From contig NW_020654422.1 of NCBI RefSeq assembly GCF_003589595.1, positions 11,303,125-11,367,124 of the forward strand: a stretch of 64,000 nucleotides of DNA. The letters run 5' to 3'. Origin of the DNA: Hyposmocoma kahamanoa. Its lineage: Eukaryota; Arthropoda; Insecta; Lepidoptera; Cosmopterigidae. Positions 56,633 through 64,000 of the stretch are shown here, piece after piece. Both the position numbers and the translations under genes were made by a program. Each line of letters starts with the position of its first letter. Position 1 is the first letter of the stretch. A model generated the notes under the pieces. The model made no database searches. It had not been told where the DNA came from and saw nothing but the letters and a program-made list of their open reading frames with translations.

Positions 56633-56863
56633 AAAGTAGTAGTACCAACTCCTTGTGAAAGAGTTCATCTAAGAAAGTACTCCCATACTTGTTTCTACCG
56701 TCAAGCAGTAGGTAATATGTTCATTACAGAGTTCCGGTTTTGAAGCGCAAGGGTACCTACTAGTGAAACTGCGGTCACACGGGCAGTACCCCTCAGATCT
56801 TTGCGTAGGTGTTTTGCTTACCACACCTTCTTCGTTCCTCGTCCCGTTACTGAATAATCATAA
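56633..56863 (+). mobile_element. ~300-bp retroposon, copy 8 of 9 (internally deleted)
   Basis: CTCCTTGTGAAAGAGTTCAT to CCTCGTCCCGTTACTGAATA, lacking about 70 internal bases. Confidence 0.82.
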
Positions 56864-56869
56864 TACTTA

Positions 56870-57119
56870 TTATATATACAGGACCCCTTGAAGGGGTGGT
56901 TCTTCTCTGATTAACCTTCAATGTAAAGAACTTTTATTATAAAGACCCCCAATTAAATCGTAAAAAAAATGGAAAATATCAACTTTGGGCCGGTTTGATA
57001 CCAACATTTAAACAGTACAAAGATTTCTTTTCACGGCTTCAGAGAATTCCCCCGTAATAAAACGTTGAACAACTACCTACACGGTTATATAGGATTTTAT
57101 TATATATATTGACTTTTAT
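56870..57119. other. Intergenic stretch
   Basis: No features, apart from a short GGACCCCTTGAAGGGGTGG hairpin near 56881. Confidence 0.4.
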
Positions 57120-57345
57120 TAACTGCCTCTGTGGCATTCAGCCACAGAGGCTATTATGACGGACTGCCACGCAAAGGTTCGATTCCCGGGCGGGAGAAAT
57201 ATTTCTATGGCCTACATTTATTTCTCTCGTGAGTTTGGGTGTAATTTGTGATTGTCAATGTGTGTGTCCATGGCACCCGCGACACAGGGTTTGCCTAGTG
57301 CGGGGCTATGTTGAGTATGTGCGTTATTATTATTATATTATTGAT
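57120..57345 (+). mobile_element. tRNA-derived SINE, family C copy 3, with inverted duplication in its head
   Basis: The head GCCTCTGTGGC is followed after 5 bases by its exact reverse complement (57125-57151), replacing the expected A-box region. The rest is normal: CCACGCAAAGG, TTCGATTCCCGGG, CTCGTGAGTTTGGGTGTAATTTG, GGGGCTATGTTGAGT, TTATTATTATTAT tail. Confidence 0.85.
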
Positions 57346-57349
57346 GTGT

Positions 57350-58870
57350 AAAGGCACTCTTTAAAAACGTTTCAAACATTTCGAGATAACTCTGTAAACC
57401 TAATCTGCTGTCTTAGTTTACTTGTAGGTATAGGTTCTAATAATGTATTTCACAAGAGTATAATAAATACTCCTCACGACGACTTGATTATATCTAAACT
57501 AAAGATAGTCTAGTAATCTGTAGGTAATAGGATTAGTCAATTCGTATCACTGGCATGGAGTGACTAGTCCAATATGCTCCAACGCATCGTTTCGCCACAG
57601 CGAATGCTTTGACACTGGATTTAATTCTAAATAGCTCTTAAAATGGATATAAACAAAATGACATATACGGTCTGAAATTGACGATCAAAATCCCACCTAC
57701 AAGATACGGTAAGGTGAGTTTAGTAGAGTAGGTATGTACAGCATAAAAATATCAATAGTTTCTTGAATCTGCACAACGGCGGCTCATTTTGTTCATCGCA
57801 AGTAGGCAACGCAATATTAACTATCACTATCAAACAACCGCTATAAATAAAATAAAAAATACACTAAACATACGATTGTTTGTATATTTTTTAAGCAAAC
57901 AATTTTAGAACCACTCTCTCATGATCGCAGTGCGCAAGTCTAATTCAGACGACATCGTGTCGCAAGTCTCTGCGTGAGAGCACGCTGCTCTGGTAGGTCT
58001 AAAGCTTATAGACCGATGGTTACTTAGGCACAGCGCACACTATTGTTACACACGCAGACTCATCACTGCTGTCAGTCGCTAATGCCATGGTTGAACAAGT
58101 TAATTATAATGTGCTAGACTTATATTGCCTAAGGTTTTACGAGCACGTTCCTGTAAATATTTACTCTTCTATGAAGATACATGTTTCTTTTGGATATTAC
58201 TTTGTTCTATTTATTATACGCTACTCATATTAGGTACGTCTTAGAACGCTCCTTGCGCTTTTCATAGGCATACCAACTGCGTTCAAAATTACATTATGGT
58301 TCATAGAGACCACAATAAAGACAACTTTAAGGGATATATTTGGTACTTTATGTGAGTATATTTATTAAGAACGTACAGCAGAATTCCAAAAATGTTACTT
58401 AAGACCTAGTATTTCACTTATTTTACATTATTTGTATTCTTGGAAGTTATGAATACCCTCCATCCCTGTCTTTTATTAGATACCATTTATTTGCAAGGTA
58501 GGTAACACCTGTTGTTGAGAGTGTGCGTTGAGAGTGTGCGTTACCTTAGAATAATAACGCATTATTCTAAGGGTAACACATAGTTTTCTCTACGTGTTGT
58601 GTGAGAAATCTATTTCTTTTTTTTCTATTTCGCGCTCGGACACTTCTATTGCCATATCCAACAAAAACGTAAATATGTGTGGGTAGGTATCACGTAGGAA
58701 TACTTATTTTAATTTTGGATATGTTTCGGATCAACAGTATCATTTGTATTCTTGGAAGCTATGAACTTGCCCTCCATCTCTCTTATTTATTTCAATAGTA
58801 TTACATAATGAATAAGTAATGTGCCAGACAACCACACCAATTAGGTACCTGGTCTCTAACTAGGGAATTT
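57350..58870. other. Intergenic stretch with small repeats
   Basis: Direct copies of TTTGTATTCTTGGAAG followed by TATGAA and CCCTCCAT occur at 58430-58475 and 58740-58785. A hairpin at 58540-58577 (GTTACCTTAGAATAAT against GTTACCCTTAGAATAAT) follows a 13-bp tandem duplication. Nothing coding. Confidence 0.5.
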
Positions 58871-58879
58871 CCTGTATTA

Positions 58880-59045
58880 TGAGTAGTTACCTGAGATTTC
58901 ACTCCGGGACACTACCCAGAACACCCAAACCAGAACCAATTCACAAAAGTTCATTTCCCCAAATTGGTCCTACCGGGAATCAAACCCGGGACCTCCTCGT
59001 CTGGTGTTTACAGTGCAAACCGTTGGATGACCAAGGTACTCAATT
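58880..59045 (-). mobile_element. tRNA-derived SINE, family D
   Basis: On the minus strand a tRNA-like head (CCTTGGTCATCCAACGGTTTG; B box GGGTTTGATTCCCGG at 58973-58987) leads into CCAATTTGGGGAAATGAAC and AGTGTCCCGGAGTGAAAT. Single copy in the window. Confidence 0.7.
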
Positions 59046-59226
59046 GTATTTTTATACTGTCCCACATGCAACCCTATAATTAGTGACACCACATTAACAT
59101 TAAAAAAAATGTGACGTATATACGAATAAGTAAAAACTTTTGTAAAGAAACAGAACCATTTAAATACTTTTCAAATTTAATTTTATTATATCATTTCTTC
59201 CAATATATTATAACTGGATGACTACT

Positions 59227-59507
59227 TTTTTTTTATGAGACAAACTGACGGGACGAACAAGGCGTCCACCTGGTGGTAAGTGACACGCCTGTCCATATCA
59301 GTTGCAGTACCACTCAGTGCTTTAAATTGCAAAGATCTGAGGGGCACTACCACTCCACCCGACACCCAGAGACATCAGTTGTAATTGCACCAGCACCCTT
59401 ACCCTTCATAACTGGAACGCAGTAATGCTCACATTACTGCATGACGACAGAAATAGGTAAGATGGCAGTACTTCCCTGGACGAACTCTTTCACAAGGAGT
59501 TCTACTT
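59227..59507 (-). mobile_element. ~300-bp retroposon, copy 9 of 9
   Basis: Minus-strand copy from AGTAGAACTCCTTGTGAAAG to CTTGTTCGTCCCGTCAGTTTG. The interior is well kept. Confidence 0.88.
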
Positions 59508-59514
59508 ATTAACA

Positions 59515-60090
59515 CGGGCTCTCTCTAGACCAGTGTCAGTGTTACTTTTTTATTCTCTACTAGTTTAGAGCACTATTTAGAGCGTCACAGGTCCATACAA
59601 TAGTAACCACGGAAGAATATGTGGTCTGTGGTAGTAGTAACCTTGTATGTTATTCGATGCGGTCATTAATATGAAAGAACACGCGAATTTGAAATTAAAA
59701 CACACATTATTACGTGTCAAGTAAGCGATTATTTGTGTATCCATATCATTTGTAGAGATGAATTTTGGTTTTTGAAATATGACTTTGTAGAAAAAATATG
59801 TAACCTTACAGCAGGATTTTTTATAGAGAATTTAATGATCGTGTTTGTATAAATATATAATTGACAAATGCATGCAATTAGCTTAAACCCCACTATGTGA
59901 TTCCTTTGTATGGGAATGACACATAAATCATAAGCAGTTTTCCTTTTAACCAAATAGAAATAATGAAGAATTTTGTTTAAACAAAACTATCGTCTAATAC
60001 CTACGTAGATCTAAGAAAGGGCTGAATACAATGATCTTGAAAAAATATGTTTAGGATATTACTATTTTAAACCAACTTAAAAAACAGCAG
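59515..60090. other. Intergenic stretch
   Basis: No features supported. Confidence 0.45.
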
Positions 60091-60094
60091 GAAG

Positions 60095-60360
60095 AGCTGC
60101 TCAATTCGACTGTGTTCTTTTTTTGTATGTATGTTACGCGACAAGTCGATAATTTGTGAACCGATTTTGATGATTTTTTTTTATGTTGGAAAAAGAGTAC
60201 TTCGGTGATGGTCCCATATAAATTTGAAGAACCTATTCCACCTCTAAGAGTGGCTAACTAGGGGATTAATCCGGTTTCGCGCACTTTTCGGTGACCGTTT
60301 TCAATAAAACTTGGCAAATAGATGTAATACCACGAACTTTTGAGGTGGGTTTTTTTATTA
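60095..60360 (+). repeat. Dispersed retroposon-like repeat, longest copy
   Basis: AGCTGCTCAATTCGACTGTG, GTGAACCGATTTTGATGATT, GGTCCCATATAAATTTGAAG, CTCTAAGAGTGGCTAACTAG and TTTTGAGGTGGGTTTTTTTA. Fragments of the same text occur at 5396-5480 and 39280-39400. Confidence 0.72.
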
Positions 60361-60544
60361 CTCTGTACTAAGATTATTCAAACACCAAAATTAACAAACT
60401 GTACAGAAAGGAACTGGTACCTAAATAAACTTAATATGTTATATGTTCATACCGAAAGGTTCCACTTAAACCAAAAACTTATCAAAGATTTTTTTTATTT
60501 TCCAGAAACCATCAAGCAAGCAATACAGAAGCCTGTGTAGTCTT

Positions 60545-60890
60545 TTAATCCTGGTGGTTCACATGTCTGCGCATGCGTCAGCCGGCTCACAATTCTCGTC
60601 GCATATTTCCGTAAATACGCCAGCGAGAAGTTACACACATGGCGTCGGAGACCCGTTACCTGTTGGGAGAGGAGCCACCTACCACCAGAAGCCTAACCAG
60701 AATAAGCCTTCTTTTAGAACTTTAAGACGTTAGTTTAGCTTTTCGTACGCTTGAGGTATCTTTTCTGTAACTTATTCACAACTCATATACGACCCATTAT
60801 TGGACAAGGAGCAGATTTTGTATGTATTAAAACAATAAAACAAAGGACAAAGAAGTTAAAGGAGAATTAGCGAGGAAAGAATTAAGGGTC
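60545..60890. other. Stretch with a GC-rich leader-like segment
   Basis: 60560-60700 is GC-richer, has an NRF1-like CTGCGCATGCGTCA and a 28-codon frame from the ATG at 60639 (MASETRYLLGEEPPTTRSLT). No donor follows in frame, so I do not call a gene. Confidence 0.35.
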
Positions 60891-60894
60891 GTAT

Positions 60895-61060
60895 TCTAGA
60901 ACTCTACTCAATGCTCAAGTCAGGACTTGAGTATGATTCAAAGCACTAGAAATCATACTCAAGTCCTTGCCATTAGGGTCGTATTTCCAGTGCTTGAAAT
61001 CATACTCAAGTCTGCTGAAATCCTGATTTGAGCATTGAGTAGAGTTGTGAAATACGACCC
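60895..61060. mobile_element. Palindromic TA-flanked MITE, copy 2 (rearranged)
   Basis: The outer arms AGGGTCGTATTCTAGAACTC and its inverted partner match the element at 25254, with TA on both sides (60893-60894, 61061-61062). A second left end (TTAGGGTCGTATTTCCAGTG) sits inside near 60974, so two copies have fused or one has nested in the other. Confidence 0.86.
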
Positions 61061-61179
61061 TAAGAGTTGAATTATCGATTATAATTAAGGTACCGTATAA
61101 CGCCTAGTTAAAAGTGCCTACAGATATAATCTACATTGTCGATCGACAACGAGACGATTTGATTTTATAGACGTTTTGG

Positions 61180-61530
61180 AGTTGTTTGGGAGTGCTTATT
61201 GAGAATGTGGCATTAATCTGTAAATCCAAGATAGTTGCCAAGAATTTTCAAAAATTTATTTTTGGTAATCCTTATGGAAATGGCATTTATATCTGAATAC
61301 ATGATGGCTGACACGATTTTTCAAATAATGGCAAGTTGGGTATCGTTTTCGAGATATTAGGGTGTGCTCATTACGTATGTGACTCTCATTTCTAAATCCA
61401 AGATGGNNNNNNNNNNACAAATGTAATATGGGTATCAGTTTCGAGGTATTTGGGGGTGCTCATTACGAATATAGCACTTATTTCTAAATCGAAGATGGCG
61501 GACATGACTTTTCAAATTTTCCACAGACCA
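61180..61530. repeat. Degenerate tandem repeat, unit about 90-105 bp, with 10-N gap
   Basis: The blocks GGTATCGTTTTCGAGATATT, GGTGTGCTCATTACG, TTTCTAAATCCAAGATGG and GACATGACTTTTCAAAT recur about three times. An assembly gap of 10 N lies at 61407-61416. A hairpin GACCATAATGC/GCATTATGGTC with an 11-base loop closes the array (61526-61558). Confidence 0.75.
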
Positions 61531-61877
61531 TAATGCACGTTTGGGTGGCATTATGGTCGTAGACACTAAAATCAAAGCACAAAAAAGAAAATAAATTGCA
61601 AATATAAAACATTTATTCAGTATTTGCATAGATAATACGCTAAAACCAATAAAATTTGGTATTATAAAACAAACAAAAAATAAGAGGCTAATAAGGGCTA
61701 TGATCAAATTGGATAGGTTTTAATATCAGCCAGACACGAAAGTAAAAACATTCAATATATAGTATTTAGCCCTATATTACTTAATTTAGCTTTTTAGAGA
61801 TAAAAAAAAGCATGAACTGATCAACAAATAGAGCAACAGTTTACTTATTCAACTGTAAATTTATTAAAAATACTTAC

Positions 61878-61970
61878 GATTGATTCGTGTGACGCAGCCT
61901 CTCCACACAAAATCTGGCACACACAGTAACACAGGCGACGGGAAGCGGGGGACCGCGCGTTTGGAATCAT
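61878..61970 (-). CDS. Possible first coding exon on the minus strand
   Basis: From the ATG at 61968-61970 a 31-codon frame (MIPNARSPASRRLCYCVCQI...HESI) ends in phase 0 at a consensus donor GTAAGT (61872-61877). It lies in a CpG-rich patch (61920-62040) just upstream of the unknown plus-strand gene, so the two could share a divergent promoter. It may equally be an untranslated first exon, or chance. No partner exon was found. Confidence 0.25.
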
Positions 61971-61979
61971 AAAGCGACT

Positions 61980-62240
61980 CGACTGTGTATGTGTTGTGTG
62001 CGTGTCGTTTGAGCGCGAGCGCCAACGTTAAATACGATGTATGTTACTTAGGCCTTATAAGCCGACAGGCCTTATTCCCTGCGGGTACCTTAGTTGGTAA
62101 ATTGTTGTAAACACATGGAGGCTGAATCATTAAATTAGAAAGTGACCAAAGTTGGCAATTAGGTATCAATAATTAGTTTGTTCCTTACGGGTACTTTTGG
62201 AGAAATAAATTTACTGTGATTCTATGAATTACCAAACCAC
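61980..62240. promoter_or_regulatory. CpG-rich upstream region of the 62244 gene
   Basis: GTGTGCGTGTCGTTTGAGCG and CGAGCGCCAACGTT stand out against AT-rich surroundings. It could be a promoter for the gene to the right, to the left, or both. GCCTTATAAGCCGACAGGCC near 62051 is a short inverted repeat. Confidence 0.35.
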
Positions 62241-62243
62241 ACA

Positions 62244-63742
62244 ATGTCAACTAACTACACATGTGAGACGATCGATTTGATAGTCATTCAATTAATCTAT
62301 TCTTTCACAGGTTTCACGTCACAAAACCATAAGGGGGGAGGGTACCCCCGAGTGCGACCAACGGTACCTTTCAACAACGAAGAAAGGCCTTACATTAACA
62401 ATTTCAAGACCTCCACTTGGCATCTTAACGATTTTCAGGGTAGGTACGTTGAAGACCTGTGTCCGCCGTTCAATATTAGTTTAATATATTTATTTCAATT
62501 GCTAGGTGTTTTCCCAGAAGATTACGCGTTTACTATATAGGTCTGATACCGGCACAATAACATTAAGAGATCAAATAGTTAATATTCAAATAGTTTCTAT
62601 TAAATGGTCGCAAATTAAGTGTTAAAAAAATGCATTTAATACAAGTTTATTTTTTACAAAACTCAAAGTCAAATGTTACGTTTTTTAACAGAAATCAACA
62701 TTCCGATTTTGCCACCATCGCCGTACAAAGTGGATTCTCCCGACCCTGAATCGTTGTGGCCTGAAGGTCTGTTCCTTCCGCCGATTAAGCCATTAAACTT
62801 CGGGTCTAACTACGGACAGCGTTCTGATGATGAAGCAGGTACGTAGATATATCAGTTATTTCTGGAAGTCAGGTATCTAATAAAATTTATCTTTACTTTA
62901 TTGACTTTTTGTTTAGTGGTATTTTTTTTGGTGCGTTATTAATTTTTTTAAATGTCTGTACAGCATTACTTTATATTGATTTCAGGATCTCAGCTCCATT
63001 ACAACTATAGTTATTTTAAACTTTGCAGACGATCCTCGATACCTTGAGTGAACACTACGTTAACTTTATTTTTTAATCATTTTCTGTTATTTTTGTAAAC
63101 AGCCATATTTATTTACTAATATGTATTATGCACCTCGAATTTTGTAAAAAAAATAACAAATTTCGAAAAAAAAAACAAAGGACAAATTATGTGTAAAAAA
63201 ATGAAGGAATAAAAAACAAAATAAAAACAGAACAAATCCAAAAATTAAGCTGGCGTAGTTCATTGGAAGTATCGTCTTGTTGTGTTAGTTAACGGTTTAA
63301 TTGCACTTGAGAGAGTTTGTTAATATTTTTTGTTATTGATTTCCGTACTTGTTATACATAAACTTAAGCAAAAACTTGTGATATTTTATTACTAAACGCA
63401 ATCACAACAGCTAACGATTTTATATCACGTCAACGAAACATCACTTTAGTATTTCCAACAATACATTATATTCCCCAACGTCGAAATATTCAGTGCTCAT
63501 ATTCTTTGCGATTCTTACTACTATAAACTATTTTTTCAGAATTAGACCTGGATCCTTATCTAATAGAAGGTACAGAAGCTATCGCCGCAGTGAAGAGAGC
63601 TAAAGGTCACGGACATCTGTACTTCCACGAGATTCCTCACATCAACTCTTTACTAGCTAATCAAGAACTTCGACAGAAAAACAACTTGAAACCACATCGC
63701 TTAGGCAGTATACGTCAGACTTGGCCGTATAATCGACCATAG
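62244..63742 (+). CDS. Unknown three-exon gene, 181 residues
   Basis: Exons 62244-62439, 62692-62838 and 63540-63742 (TAG) join in phase with donors GTAGGT and GTACGT and acceptors TTTTAACAG and TTTTTTCAG. The protein is rich in proline, asparagine and acidic residues: YPRVRPTVPFNNEERPYINN, then STWHLNDFQ, EINIPILPPSPYKVDSPDP, LWPEGLFLPPIKPLNFGSNY, and a basic, glutamine/asparagine-rich end finishing GSIRQTWPYNRP. No domain is recognised. The start is uncertain. TTCTTTCACAG at 62300-62310 is a good acceptor, so the ATG at 62244 may be false and exon 1 may lie upstream; in that case only 62311 onward is coding. The junctions, low-stop frames and a nearby poly(A) signal make a real gene likely. 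Possible alternative 3' exons lie at about 62986 and 63029. Confidence 0.75.
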
Positions 63743-63751
63743 CCGATGTCA

Positions 63752-63757
63752 AATAAA
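63752..63757 (+). terminator. Poly(A) signal of the unknown gene
   Basis: AATAAA ten bases after the TAG stop. It is very close to the stop, which implies a short 3' UTR. The remaining 240 bases to the window end show nothing further. Confidence 0.65.
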
Positions 63758-64000
63758 CAAATATTAAAAAATTTAAAAGTACTTTATTTATAAAAAAATA
63801 TGAGTAAAAATACTCATTTGTAAAGTCATACATTCTATTTACATTTCCAATAAAATTATGCCTTATACAATTGTTTCTTATTCAGAAAACTCCAAAAATC
63901 AGTAAAAATACAGTACTTCGAACCAATACGTAAATTTTAGCTCGATTATTACAGCAAAATATTTTTTTCAGAATTGTCAAAGTAGTAACAATATGGGCAA

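Noticed and set aside
58145..58240. Signal-peptide-like frame MKIHVSFGYYFVLFIIRYSY as exon 1 of the 62244 gene
   Set aside because: The frame meets TAG just before the only donor-like GTACGT, and the phase does not fit the acceptor at 62311.
1..64000. CRISPR arrays, operons or phage-like modules
   Set aside because: Introns, SINEs and mariners show a eukaryotic nuclear genome, and no direct-repeat/spacer arrangement is present.

Overview
The window looks like nuclear DNA from an insect, most probably a moth or butterfly. It is AT-rich and has spliced genes with short coding exons and long introns. It is dense with decayed transposons: mariner, tRNA-derived SINEs, non-LTR retrotransposon tails, foldback MITEs and a P-element relative. 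Several repeats resemble families I associate with Lepidoptera. That placement rests on repeat style and protein flavour, because no database search was possible.

Genes. (1) 1226-2521 (+): three exons of a multi-pass membrane protein that reads like a gustatory receptor. Its last exon is missing or displaced, and a mariner lies in the following intron. (2) 8260-12319 (-): a complete four-exon Ly6/uPAR-type, probably GPI-anchored protein of 156 residues, rebuilt here from its splice sites. (3) 17984-18973 (-): a single-exon EF-hand protein with a long acidic N-terminus, possibly a dynein-regulatory-complex subunit. (4) 62244-63742 (+): a three-exon gene for a 181-residue protein I do not recognise, with every junction in phase and a poly(A) signal. 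Weaker possible first exons lie at 25780-26059 (+) and 61878-61970 (-), and an exon-like fragment at 14653-14883 (-).

Mobile DNA fills much of the rest. There are two mariners: 2823-5379, dead and carrying a nested 1.2-kb element with an 8-bp target duplication, and 14991-16300, complete at both ends but frameshifted. A 500-bp P-element-like deletion derivative lies at 52540-53039, with a perfect 8-bp target duplication, 33-bp inverted ends and a remnant first exon of a THAP domain. Other small DNA transposons are a 274-bp hAT-like MITE inside another repeat (42525-42798), a TA-flanked palindromic MITE family (25254-25371, 60895-61060) and foldbacks at 9693, 21340 and 43232. Retroposons include nine copies of a ~300-bp family, several tRNA-headed SINE families and C-terminal stubs of at least five LINE lineages.

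The most interesting points are the THAP-bearing P-like element; a repeat in which a tRNA-like core sits between ~30-bp inverted arms; a tandem array of hairpins at 39067-39267; a LINE-tail hairpin that keeps its pairing while its sequence changes; and a miRNA-sized perfect hairpin at 6396-6463. The genes show no operon-like or pathway relation to one another; they are isolated loci in repeat-rich intergenic DNA. Long blocks (about 39.5-42.3, 44.2-47.3 and 53.7-56.6 kb) hold nothing I can name.
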